Shown in pieces: positions 9,801 to 20,697 of a DNA stretch of 64,000 nucleotides. The first letter of the stretch is position 1; every line of letters begins with the position of its first letter. The stretch comes from Tupaia tana. Lineage: Eukaryota > Chordata > Mammalia > Scandentia > Tupaiidae. The translations under genes were made by a program, and so were the position numbers. The DNA lies in assembly GCA_026018925.1 (NCBI GenBank), contig JAKSZU010000008.1:60225027-60289026 (forward strand), in the 5' to 3' direction. The notes beneath the pieces are model-generated. The model worked only from the letters and a program-made list of their open reading frames with translations, was not told where the DNA came from and did no database searches.

Positions 9801-10318
9801 TAGGTAGCCAGGATCTCCTTCAGGCGTTTTTTTTTTGTTTTTCGGGTTTTTTTTTCTTTTCTCTTGACCCCCCCCCTGCATTGTCTTTTTAACACCTAGC
9901 CCTCCTTCTCCCCCCAGACCTTCCTGGACTGCCAGCAGGCAACAGCGTCCCCTGCAAGCCTCTGGCGCGGCGCGCGACTTTTTCTTTATTTTTCTGTGTT
10001 GTCTTTCCTTTCATTGCATATTGTCCTCTCCTCCTTATTTTTTACGGTGCCAGACAGACTAGACAGGTCCTGAATCATAAATCTGAAATTTCCAAGAAGG
10101 TAAGTGTCTCTGGGATCCTTCCTAGTACTGATCCCCTTTGAAAAAGGAGATACTGCTTGTTAGACACTTCTGTAGAGTTCCCCTCCTGAAAACACATTGG
10201 TAAAAACAACAGAAGAGAGACTTCAACAAACAGCTATTCCCATCAAAAAGGAAAGACTCTTACTTCTCGTGGGACAAAAGTTCTCCCAAGAAGTCTTTAA
10301 AAGGGAAGTAATCCTCCA
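9801..10318 (+). promoter_or_regulatory. LINE-1 5' UTR, non-monomer part
   Basis: Holds a pyrimidine-rich linker (9828-9918), a partial monomer (9920-9966), a CpG cluster gcgcggcgcgcgac (about 9965-9978) and leader sequence up to the ORF1 ATG. A donor-like aaggtaagtg occurs near 10098. It presumably carries the anchor part of the promoter. Confidence 0.75.
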
Positions 10319-11278
10319 ATGGCTAAAGGTAGAAAAAGAGCCTCAGGTCTGAATAAACAAGAAAATATGTCTCCAACAAAGGAAAATGCCCCTCCATGTA
10401 TCGTAAATATGGAGGACGTTACCAAAATGACAGACACAGAATTCCGAACATTCATGGTGACCAAATTCTGTGAATTGGAAAAAAAAAGAGACAACGAACT
10501 ACAGGAAATTAGGAAGTCCTTCCAGGATATGAAAGAAGAAATGGATACTCTGAGAAAGAATCAGGTCGAACTATTAGAGATAAAGTCTATAATACAAGAA
10601 ATCAAAAACTCTCTGGAAAGTATTAAGAGCCGATTAGACCATGCTGAAGATCGAATCTCTGATGTAGAAGATAAAACCTCTGATCTAGAAAAAAACTACA
10701 AAAAGATCGAGAAAATAACTAAAAAACATGAGGATAATATACGAGAAATACTAGACTCTATTAGACGCCCAAACATCAGGATAATCGGCATCCCAGAAGG
10801 TGAAGAAACTAATAGCGGAATGGAAAATCTATTCCATGACATCTTGGAAGAAAATTTCCCAAGCCTAGAGAGGCACCGAACCATCCGGACCCAAGAAATA
10901 CAAAGGACCCCAAATAGAATCAACCCCAGAAGATCTTCCCCAAGGCACATCTTAGCCAGACTGTCTAACGTCACAGAAAAAGACATGATACTAAAACTGG
11001 CAAGAGAGAAACGAGAAATAACTTACAAAGGCCATCCCATAAGACTAACACCAGACCTCTCATCAGAAACAATGCAAGCAAGAAAAGAATGGGAAGACAT
11101 ACTGAAAGTGTTAAGAGAGAAACAATTTCAGCCAAGACTATTATACCCTGCAAGATTATCCTTCATTTGGGAAAAAAAGATTAAAATCTTCTCAGACAAA
11201 CAAAACCTGAAAGAATTTGCCAACACCAGACCAGCTCTTCAAGAAATCCTGAAGAAAGTACTGTTCCAGGAAAACTAA
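10319..11278 (+). CDS. LINE-1 ORF1 protein (RNA-binding chaperone), intact
   Basis: The frame encodes 319 residues, normal for a mammalian LINE-1 ORF1p. This protein forms a trimer that coats LINE-1 RNA and acts as a nucleic-acid chaperone in the cytoplasmic ribonucleoprotein particle. Residues about 45-145 show heptad-rich, charged coiled coil with SLESIKSRLDHAEDRISDVE. The RRM begins near residue 148 with RPNIRIIGIPEGEE. The C-terminal domain contains NRINPRRSSPRHILARL and LREKQFQPRLLYPARLSF. It ends KKVLFQEN. The ATG chosen is the first in frame after the 5' UTR and gives the family's usual N-terminus. ORF2 starts 44 bases downstream in another frame. No premature stop or frameshift is visible. 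Confidence 0.95.
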   Translation: MAKGRKRASGLNKQENMSPTKENAPPCIVNMEDVTKMTDTEFRTFMVTKFCELEKKRDNELQEIRKSFQDMKEEMDTLRKNQVELLEIKSIIQEIKNSLESIKSRLDHAEDRISDVEDKTSDLEKNYKKIEKITKKHEDNIREILDSIRRPNIRIIGIPEGEETNSGMENLFHDILEENFPSLERHRTIRTQEIQRTPNRINPRRSSPRHILARLSNVTEKDMILKLAREKREITYKGHPIRLTPDLSSETMQARKEWEDILKVLREKQFQPRLLYPARLSFIWEKKIKIFSDKQNLKEFANTRPALQEILKKVLFQEN

Positions 11279-11322
11279 AGACGCAACAGCCAGAAACAAA
11301 GAAATAACAGGCAACTAAGACA

Positions 11323-14300
11323 ATGGCTAACTTAAATGTCGGTACAGACCCTATAACATCGATAATAACATTGAATGTTAATGGGTTAAATTCTCCAATC
11401 AAGAGACACAGACTGGCTGAATGGATAAAAAAACAGAAACCCTCTATCTGTTGCCTACAAGAAACCCACCTCATGGAAAAAGACATACATAGACTGAAAG
11501 TGAAGGGTTGGAAAAAGGTTTTCCATGCAGTTGGGAACCAAAAAAGAGCTGGAGTTGCGATACTAATTTCTGACAAAATAGGCTTTAAAACAAAAAGTGT
11601 CCGAAGAGACAAAGAAGGGCACTATATCATAGTAAAAGGCTCTATAGATCGAGAAGATATAACGCTTATTAATATCTATGCTCCTAACACAGGAGCACCC
11701 AAATATGTGAAGGAAAGATTGTTAGATCTGAAAGGGGAGATAGACTGCAACACATTAATTGTTGGAGATCTCAACACCGCATTATCCCCTCTGGACAGAT
11801 CATCTAGGCAAAAAATAGGTAGAGAGATCAAGGACCTAAATGATACCATAAATCAATTGGACTTAACAGACATCTATAGAACTTTCCACCCAAAAACCAC
11901 AAGATATAGTTTTTTCTCACCCCGACATGGAACTTTCTCGAAGATTGACCACATCATAGGACACAGAGCAAGCCTCTGCAGATACAGAGGCATAGAAACT
12001 ATTTCCAGCATCTTCTCTGACCATGATGGAATTAAACTCGAGTTTAATTTCAAGAGAAATCCTCAAAAATACCTAAAAACATGGAAACTAAATAACCTAC
12101 TCCTGAATGACTCCACTATTACCGAAGAAATAAAGTCCGAAATCAAAAGATTCATGGAAGCCAATGACAATGAAGATACAAGTCTCCATAATCTTTGGGA
12201 CACTGCCAAAGCAGTCATAAGAGGGAAGTTCATAGCAATTAGTGCACATAAGAGGAAGACAGAGAAAAGGCTAATGGATCACCTAACATCAAGCCTTAGA
12301 GAATTGGAAAAGCAACAGCAAAAAAATCCAAAAAATTACAGGAGAAAGGAAATAATAAAGATCCGAGCAGAAATAAATGAAATAGAAAATAAACGTACTA
12401 TACAGAAAGTAAGTGAAAGCAAAAGCTGGTTCTTTGAAAGGATAAACAAAATTGATACCCCACTAGCGAGACTTATTAAGAAGAAGAGAGAAAGGAACCA
12501 GGTGAATCAAATCTGCAATGAGGCTGGTAACATAACAACAGACATAGTAGAAATTCAAAACATCATTAGAGGATACTTTGAACATCTATACGCTAAGAAA
12601 CAAGATAATCTGGATGAGATGGACAAATTCCTGGACAAATATAATCTACCAAGAATGAGCCAGGAAGAAATAGAAAGTCTGAATAGGCCCATAACAAGCC
12701 AGGAGATTGAATCAGTAATAAGTAACCTCCCAACAAAGAAAAGTCCTGGCCCTGATGGATTCACCTCTGAATTCTACAAAACTTTCAAAGAAGAGTTAAC
12801 TCCCATTCTGCTCAAATTATTTCTAAAGATCCAAAAGGGTGAATCTCTCCCTAATTCATTCTATGAAGCCTCTGTCACCCTCATCCTCAAAACAGATAAG
12901 GACAGGACAAGGAAGGAAAACTATAGACCAATATCTCTGATGAACATAGACTCAAAGATTCTCAACAAGATACTAGCAAATCGTATTCAACAACTTATAC
13001 AGAAGATCATACACCATGATCAGGTAGGCTTTATTCCAGGAATGCAAGGTTGGTTCAACATACGCAAAACCATAAATGTAATACACCATATTAATAGGAA
13101 GAAAGACAAAAACCATATGGTCATATCGATTGACGCAGAAAAAGCATTTGATAAGATACAACATCCCTTCATGATCAAGACTCTTAGCAAAATCGGCATA
13201 GAAGGGCCATTTCTCAATACAATAAAAGCCATCTATGAAAAACCCATAGCGAACATCATCCTGAATGGAGAAAAGCTGAAAGCTTTCCCACTAAACACAG
13301 GAACAAGACAAGGATGCCCACTTTCTCCTCTCCTTTTCAATATAGTACTGGAAGTCCTCGCCAACGCAATCAGAAAAGAGGAAAAAATAAAGGGCATTCG
13401 AATAGGAAAAGAAGAGGTGAAACTCTCTCTATTTGCAGATGACATGATTGTATACATAGAAGACCCAATGGTCTCCATGGAAAAACTACTGGAAGTAATA
13501 CATGAACTCAGTAAAGTTGCAGGATATAAAATCAATATACAGAAATCGATAGCATTTCTATATACGAATAACAGGCAGACTGAGATAGAACTGAAAAAAC
13601 TTATTCCGTTTACCATAGCCACTAAAAGTATAAGATATTTAGGAATAAATCTAACCAAAGAAGTTAAAGACCTCCACAAGGAAAACTAGGAGAAGGTAAA
13701 AAAAGAAATTGAAAATGACACAAAAAAATGGAAGGACATCCCATGTTCATGGATCGGAAGAGTTAATATAATCAAAATGGCAATTCTACCCAAATTAATC
13801 TACCTATTTAATGCAATGCCAATCAAAGTACCAGACACATTCTTCACAGATCTAGAAAAGACAATCTTAAAATTTGTCTGGAATCATAAAAGACCCCGTA
13901 TTGCCAAAGCACTTCTACACAAGAAGAATGGAGTGGGTGGCATCTCAATCCCCGATCCAAAAATATATTACAAAGCTGTGGTAATAAAGACAGCATGGTA
14001 TTGGCACAGAAACAGACATGTGGACCAATGGAACAGAATAGAGTCCCCAGAAATAAGTGCCCAAACATACAGTCAACTGATCTTTGACAAGGGGTACCAG
14101 TCAATCCAGTGGGAAAATGAAAGCCTCTTCAGCAAGTGGTGCTGGAGAAACTGGACTTCCACTTGCAGAAAGATGAATCTGAACCCCTACCTCTCTCCTT
14201 TGACAAGAATCAAGTCAAGGTGGATCAAGGATCTAAATCTAAGACCTCAAACTATAAAGCTGCTCCTGGAGAATGCTGGGGAAACTCTGGGAGACATTGG

Positions 14301-15186
14301 TGTAGGGAAAGACTTCCTAAAGAAGACCCCCAAAGCAGAGTCCATCGTCCACAAAATAGACAAGTGGGATTACATCAGACTAAGAAGTTTCTGCATGGCC
14401 AAAGACACGGTAGTTAGTGTGAATCGACAGCCCTCAGAATGGGAAAATATTTTTGTAAATGGTGCATCAGATAAGGGACTGATAACCAGAATACACAAGG
14501 AACTAAAAAAGGTGTTTGGAAAAAAGATGAGCAGCCCTATTAAAAGATGGGAGAAGGAGATGAAGAAAACACTCTCTAAAGATGACATACGAATGGCCAA
14601 AAGGCATATGAAAAAATGTTCAACCTCCCTCATCGTAAGGGAAATGCAGATAAAAACAACAATGAGGTACCACCTAACCCCAGTCAGATTGTCTAATATT
14701 AAAAAAACAAAAAATGATAAGTGTTGGCGGGGGTGTGGTGAAAGGGGAACTCTTTTACACTGCTGGTGGGAATGTAGATTGGTCCAACCACTGTGGAGAA
14801 TAATTTGGAGATTCCTCAAAAATCTACAGATAGATCTGCCATATGATCCAGAGATCCCACTCCTCGGTATCTACCCAAAGGACAGAAGAATCCTTCATTG
14901 GAAAAGTGCTTGCACATCGATGTTTATTGCGGCACTATTCACAATTGCTAAGTCATGGAACCAACCCAGATGCCCCCGTATGGAGGAATGGATTGAAAAA
15001 CTGTGGCACATATACTCTATGGAATACTACTCAGCCATAAAAACCAACAGAGCCCAGGCTTTTGACAGAAAGTGGAAGAATATGGAAGATGTACTGCTGA
15101 GTGAGGCAAGCCAGGCTATGAAGGAGAGACATTGTATGTCCCCACTTAACATATACCGTTTGTCTGCATTCTATGTCGGTAACTGA
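11323..15186 (+). pseudogene. LINE-1 ORF2 (endonuclease/reverse transcriptase), one in-frame stop
   Basis: The frame spans 1287 codons, close to the usual size, but a TAG at 13687-13689 (codon 789) interrupts it. The same frame stays open on both sides. The N-terminal apurinic-type endonuclease keeps its active-site residues: N18/N20 in LNVNGLNS, E47 in LQETHL, D149 in VGDLNT and H234 in SDHDG. The reverse transcriptase domain has [11 protein letters not shown] and the catalytic FADD at 704-707. The C-terminal cysteine motif is intact (C1134, C1138, H1146, C1151). The stop falls just after the RT core, in the segment that normally continues to KEIENDT. A translated product would keep endonuclease and RT core but lose the C-terminal third. 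It acts by target-primed reverse transcription at TT|AAAA sites. Confidence 0.95.
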
Positions 15187-15480
15187 TTGACTAACAGTTG
15201 AACAAACACAAGAGATGGGTGTGAATGTCAGATGAGGTGTATGTGGAGGAGTGGGGCCCAACGAAAGACATTTAGAGAAGGGATACAGAGGTAGAGCATT
15301 GACGGGATGGGGAGGTGTGGTGTTATCTGTTGAAGATATTTCGATCAACGGGTCTGGGGAGAAATGTTCACATATCGAAATGGTCTCATTGTAAGCCAAA
15401 CAATATGATTGAAAGTATATACAAAAATAAATAAAGTAATTAATAAAAAAAAAAAGAAAAAAAAAAAAAGAAAAAAAAAA
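15187..15480 (+). mobile_element. LINE-1 3' UTR and A-rich tail
   Basis: The purine- and G-rich tract (15224-15320) is typical of LINE-1 3' UTRs. AATAAA-type signals occur near 15426-15446, followed by an A-run interrupted by two G residues, ending at the right target-site duplication. A diverged relative of this end is at 57886-58268. Confidence 0.9.
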
Positions 15481-15491
15481 CATTTTCTGGG
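15477..15491 (+). repeat. LINE-1 target-site duplication, right copy
   Basis: aaaacattttctggg, identical to 9271-9285. The first four A residues merge with the tail. Confidence 0.9.
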
Positions 15492-15690
15492 TGGCACAAG
15501 TTGTCACTAGTCTCTGTTAATGACAACTCCCAACTTTTTAAGATCAGTAAGGTGATTTTTTTTTCCTGCTGGGACACTTTCATATGGTCAAGCTATTGGT
15601 AGTGATAATAACTCATGAAAGAGGAAAATACTTTGAACCAAACCTTGATTTGAAAAGTTAAAAGATGGTCATAATGCTATTTTATTTTAG
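15481..15690 (+). repeat. Right part of the duplicated sequence split by LINE-1
   Basis: ggtggcacaagttgtcacta and the following bases align with 16574-16745 (ggtggcatgagttgtcacta). Shared landmarks are the T-run after aggtgat and the later gataat-actcatga segment. Confidence 0.7.
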
Positions 15691-16019
15691 TTCAAGTATA
15701 ACTTAAAAGTTCTTTCAAACGGCTTTATGTTTAATAATCCTCATTTTCATAGAATTCTAGAATTACTAGTACAATTTTCTTCAAATCTGGGATACTTTAT
15801 TTCCTTGTTTGTTACCTTATTATCCCCCTCCATTCAAAATTAACAATAAGTTAATTTTGACAATAATTTAAAAAAAGTTAAAAAGTTAAAAAAGTTAATT
15901 AAAAAGTTAATAAAGACAATAACTTTTAAAAACTGGGGCTTTCAGAATGAATTCTGCAGAAGGTTTTTCTCTCATACCATATCTCTATCTCACCTTATTT
16001 TCATTCTTTATTTCCCTCT
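15691..16019. other. AT-rich intergenic DNA
   Basis: A low-complexity patch of aaagtta/agttaa motifs lies at 15840-15930. Nothing else recognised. Confidence 0.5.
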
Positions 16020-16256
16020 TTTTTTTCTATTTGCTAGACTTTGTGTCCACTCCCCAGGAGAGACAGAGAGGGAAAATGAGAAATTACCCTCACGAGGAAT
16101 GACCATATTGCATTCCTTTCTCCTCCATTTCTCCCTCCAGTTAGAACTTAGGGCACACTCCTAGTATCTTTCTCAAGCTGCCAGGTCCGGGACTTGAACC
16201 ACAGTCAGCCGTATGGGATCCAGCCACCTTAACCACCACACTACTGGCTGGTCCCA
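16020..16256 (-). mobile_element. SINE family A, full length, old
   Basis: The tail side is T/C-rich. The body complement reads gagacagagagggaaaatga, and the head has cgggacttgaaccacagtca and ends actactggctggtccc. Confidence 0.8.
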
Positions 16257-16544
16257 TTTCCTTAAGTAGAACATTACTACTCAGGATCTGTTTTTAAGTT
16301 TAGTGATGTTTTCAACATAAGAAGTGATGTAGGATATAAGTTTAACCATGTGTAACCTTTTGCTGCCATGGCTACAGAATCCTAAGGTGATCATTCAGAT
16401 CCTGAAAGGCTCTCTGGACAAAAGCATCACCAGGCATAATTTATGCAAACCCTGATAATTAGCCAATCTGAATTGATCTAAAAATAGTGTGAGTTGATTG
16501 AGAACCCTGGAAAGGATGATTACAGGGAATTAATGCTCATCTCA

Positions 16545-16745
16545 TTAGGAAGGAGTTTTAAACATTCTCCAGGTGGCATGAGTTGTCACTACCCTCCGCT
16601 AATTACAGCTTCCAACTTTTCAAGGCCTGCAAGGTGATTTTTTTTCTGCCAGAACTCTCACATGGGCAAGCTACAGACAGCGATAATCACTCATGACACA
16701 GGACAATCTGTACTTCGAACAGAAATTTGGCCATAATGCGTCACT
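16545..16745 (+). repeat. Second copy of the LINE-1 target sequence
   Basis: Diverged paralogue of the locus into which the LINE-1 inserted (see 9250-9285 and 15481-15690). It is either a local tandem-type duplication or two members of an unnamed repeat family. Confidence 0.65.
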
Positions 16746-17307
16746 GTGAAAACCACTTGTTCTTAATTCCAGAAGCATGTCCTTATGGAAAATAACTATG
16801 GTATTCACTTTCCTCCTAAGAAGTGACAGATTCAGTAACTTTCAAGCCTTCAACCTGAAGAGACCTGTGCCTCTGCCTTGCCAGGCGAGTAAGCTTGAGT
16901 TTCAAGAAAATTATACATTCAAGCTAAAATAAAGCAACAATTGCACTTCAGAGTTCGGGCGGCACTGCCTGTAAATGAAGTTCCCAATTCTATCCTCCCT
17001 TCCCTGCCCACCGTGATTCCCTCTTGTAATACAGTGACGGTTCTCCTGATAAATAAACCTCGCAGGCAGGAAAGCTTAGTCATCGTCTCATCATTGTCGG
17101 GACAATCTGCCGAATAGTAGACTGCAGTAAGGATAAATCAAGGGACAAAAAAAAAACAAACTTTAAAGTTCTGTTTCTCAATACAGGTGGTGAGGATTCA
17201 AACGCCTCTGATAACAGTTTATAATCCAAAGGAGTAGTCAATATAAACAGTATATAAATATACAAATGTCCTAAGTTGTGAAGACATTTCTTGATTTCCA
17301 TTTTCAG
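16746..17307. other. Intergenic DNA without recognised feature
   Basis: No gene or repeat recognised. A 73-codon frame on the - strand has no support. Confidence 0.4.
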
Positions 17308-17632
17308 TGTTGCCCCTTTTATCCACGGTATTGCTTTCTGAGGTGTCAGTGACCGGAGGTCAGCTGGAGTGTGAAAATAGGTGAGTACTGTACAGCACGA
17401 TAAAATATGTCGAGAGAGAGGGAGACCACGTTATATAACACATTATATACCTTTTATTATAGTATGTTATAATAATTGTTAGTTATTGTTCATCTCTGCC
17501 GTGCCTAATGCACAAATTAAACTATCATAGGTATGCATGTGTAGGGAAAGACCGTCTGCAAGGCTCGTACTGTCTGTGGTTTCCAACATCTGCTGGAGGC
17601 CCTGGCTAAGGGGAAGATACTGTACTAAGTTG
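17308..17632. mobile_element. Tigger/MER2-like non-autonomous DNA transposon
   Basis: Starts tgttgcccctttatccac-like and includes gtgagtactgtacagc, gagagagagggagaccacgt, ttataataattgttagttat and cataggtatgcatgtg, then tgtctgtggtttccaacatc. These landmarks fit pogo/Tigger-derived short elements known from placental mammals. The terminal inverted repeats are eroded. Confidence 0.55.
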
Positions 17633-17674
17633 TTTGCAGAGAATCCAGGGACACAATCACTCCGGCCTCTTTAA

Positions 17675-17938
17675 AGTTACCTTTATTTTCTGTACTTATG
17701 ATAGAGCAAGTGCACATGAGAAGGAGAGAATGAAAAAGAGCGGTGAGCACCCTCTACAGGGTCTGGTCACCATGTGATGCCATCCCTCCAGTCCTCCAGC
17801 CCGTCTGATCTCGGGCACCTGCGCACATGCCCAGTGTGTTTCAGGCTGACCGGGCTGGAGATTCGAACTTCAGTCACCATGTGGGATCTGGCTTCTCTTG
17901 GGCAGTGCATTACCACTACACCATGGCCCTTCTCTGGC
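17675..17938 (-). mobile_element. SINE family B, full length
   Basis: Family B is defined here. The tail side reads tttattttctgtacttatga. The body has gcccgtctgatctcgggcac and tgcgcacatgcccagtgtgt. The tRNA-like head complement is ggagattcgaacttcagtca, then gcagtgcattaccactacac. It is distinct from family A in body and head. Other members are at 26630, 29166, 33079 and perhaps 49755. Confidence 0.75.
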
Positions 17939-19814
17939 TCTTTAGATGCCTGCATATCTATTCAACCATACACTGGTTTGGGGGGCAGTATCCAAGTTTA
18001 TCTCTGGAATTATTCCTTGTCAGTTTATCTTTTGCAGCTTTTCCCTATTATACCCGTTTTCTTCCTCTTCTGTCTTGTGGCTTCAGGCCTCGCAACTAAT
18101 GTATAAAAGATGCCATATTGCTGCCTCTCAGACCAGTCACCACTGAGAGGAGGAGAGGGATTATATTAATTGAAAGGAAAATGGGAAGTTTAGAGGTTAT
18201 GCGACAGACTATGTTCCTCAGTGTTATAGCTACTGCCATACGATTGATTTGTATCTTTCAAATTGATAAACATAAACACTTTTCTAGAAAAAACATTATT
18301 AAACATGTCTAAGAATGGACAATTGGTAAAATAGAAATGACAGATAATCAATACAAAATAATGTGTATCTTCTCTGATACTCAGAATCATCCGTGGGACG
18401 TACCATTTCCTTACCCCTGATTTCCGTAAAGAGGTACCTTCTCTCAGGACTCTTGGTCCCTCTGTTCTATTACTCACTTTTCCTCTGGGAAGGTGAAAGG
18501 ACTATTCACACAGTAAATGTGGGAGGAGTAACCATCTTTGCTTAGCTGGGCTCAAACTTTCTTCATCATAAGCATTCTCTGCCTTCAAAAAGCTCTGAAG
18601 GCCCTTCTCTCCACTACACCCCTGGGGAAGGAAGTGAAGTTAGGTGGGAAGGCCAGGGCTGCCCTGGCTGGGAGCAAACTTCTTTATTTGTGGTTTGCTT
18701 AATGGGTGCATTGAGCTCACATAATAATCCAACACTGTCCGAACCAGTCTCTATCAGTAGTTTAGATACTAGTTTGGACTCAAATTTATTTATCTATTTG
18801 TTTAGTGGAGAAGATGGATGCTATTTCTTGGAAACTGTCTTATAGACCCTAACATGCTGGTGATAATTTTCATGCATGCTCCATTAACAACCCATACATA
18901 GAGAATTACATGTAGTTAGTACTGAGAGCTTGGAATTACAAAATTAACGGAATTACACAAGAGAACTAACAACCTTTTTAAGTTGAAATAAGGGCTTTGG
19001 TCATTCTTCAATCCTTGAAGACTGTATATTCACTTATATATTTCTCATCAAAAAATTCCCAGGCAGCTTAAGTCTGAAATAAATCTCTTCCCCCCACTTC
19101 CTCTATTACATATCATACCTCTAGTGCAACCCTTGCCAAAGTCTACCTTGTCAGACTAATGGCTGTGTAGTATTTTCATGCGAGATTCACAGAAGCATCC
19201 ATTTATATGCTTCCGGTTCTTAGATGCGTGCTCTGCATACAGTTGTATTCAGTAAGCACATATTGAAATAAATTAAACCACAGAGTTTTCTTGGAAGTTA
19301 ACAAAGAAAAAAAATACAGATTACTTTCTTAATAATGTAGAACTAAAGAGTTAGATAGTAAGTCTCATTTGTTCCACTTAACAAAATAATTGTAGTTAAG
19401 ATTAGAAGACTGTTTTTTAGTTTTGTTTTGTTATTAACTCTGTGATAACCTTCACTTCTTCCACGTTTGTGGAAACTTATTTCAATGAGTTTTACTTAAT
19501 GGAGCCTATTGTGAATCATTCTATATATGAAGAAATATTTGTAATGGAAATAAATACCTCCTATATATTTTTTGATATATCTCTTAACATATATTTGGAA
19601 TAATTTATTCATTTTTTAAAGAACTTAACTGCAGTGTAGATATTATTATTAAAATGACAGAACTGACACACTATAGCTATCTTAATTTGATAAAATTCTA
19701 TCCTAGGAAAACTAATGACTATAACTATCATAATATGTATGGACCTGTACTTAATCAAGCATTTTAAAAGATCAAACAATTGTACAGAATCCTTGATAAT
19801 AAGGAAAGAACAAA
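17939..19814. other. Intergenic DNA without recognised feature
   Basis: Nearly 1.9 kb without a repeat I can name or a supportable coding region. Frames of 60-110 codons near 17.8-18.5 kb partly read through the SINE and show no domain. Confidence 0.4.
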
Positions 19815-20015
19815 AGGTTTGGTATTAGATAATGTGACATGGCCTTTGTTTGGCCACTTACTAGTTGTAAATTTGAATAAATAATTTATTGTGGGTAGTT
19901 TTTACATACAAAAAATGGGATGATAACTACTTCATTGAGTAATTTAGCTCAAGTAAGATTATACATGTAAATAAACATTATAAATTTGAAGCCCTATATA
20001 AATATTAATTGCTAT
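19815..20015 (+). mobile_element. MIR, degraded
   Basis: Follows the MIR order: gcctttgtttggccacttac, tagttgtaaatttgaataaa, then aaaaatgggatgataactac. Confidence 0.6.
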
Positions 20016-20449
20016 TATGTAACAAAGAACACATTTTCAGATGTTGCCCTCTGGTCTCATGGTTACTACAAAGATGTCAATAAATTATCTTCTTCAATTT
20101 CCTACTGATTAATATGAATTCAGTTACCTAGATGCATAGATAAAAATGCCACAATGCCTCATAAACTTAGTGGAGTAGATATGAAAGGATATCAAGAGAT
20201 CAAACTCAATGTCACAGCTTAAAGGCTTCAGAAATAGCCCATAGCTAGTAGTTAAATCGGTATTAATATCAATAAAATCTTGATGAATCAAAAGGCTTTA
20301 CATATACAGTAAATCACTATACATAGCTATATGTATAACTCATGTGTTCCAGACTTATAATACAAAGATGATACTTTTGCAAGAATACCCCAGATCATAA
20401 TTCTCCACACCTATATATCATTTGCTAAATAATACTAGAGATTATATGT
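20016..20449. other. AT-rich intergenic DNA
   Basis: No gene or repeat recognised. Confidence 0.4.
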
Positions 20450-20697
20450 ATTTTTTTAATTGCCAGAGAGTGCATGTACTCACTAGAAAGAGACAAAGGG
20501 ATGGGATAGGTGGGTAGAATCCCCCATTGGGGTATGGTCATGCCACAGACCCTTTGCCACCATTTCTCCATCTTCTTTGGATTTGGGTCAGGTATATACA
20601 TATGCCCACATGTTATTCAAGTTCCCAGGGCCAAGATATGAACCACAGTCAGCCATATGGGATTCAGCTCTCTTAACCAGTAAGCTACAGGGTCAGC
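20450..20697 (-). mobile_element. SINE family A, full length, old
   Basis: The body complement starts gccagagagtgcatgtactc. The head includes gatatgaaccacagtcagcc and ends agctacagggtcagcc. The promoter boxes are degraded. Confidence 0.75.

Larger units (their letters stand above)
9286..15480 (+). mobile_element. Full-length young LINE-1 retrotransposon
   Basis: About 6.2 kb. In order it has a monomeric 5' UTR promoter, ORF1, a 44-base spacer, ORF2, a G-rich 3' UTR and an A-rich tail, all between perfect 15-bp target-site duplications. ORF1 is intact. ORF2 has one internal stop and no frameshift. With perfect duplications, identical monomers and long open frames, this is a recent insertion. 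As it stands the copy cannot make full ORF2 protein, but it shows that its family was active recently in this lineage. Confidence 0.95.

Noticed and set aside
13844-14819. Frames antisense or out of frame to LINE-1 ORF2
   Set aside because: Shadow frames of the ORF2 reading frame, with no independent support.
17774-18146. 110-codon frame overlapping a hydrophobic stretch
   Set aside because: Its first half is the reverse of a family-B SINE and the rest lacks conservation evidence.
20040-20060. Reverse-strand CTCF-like site (gttgccctctggtctc)
   Set aside because: Mismatches at the outer C positions make it weaker than the four listed motifs.
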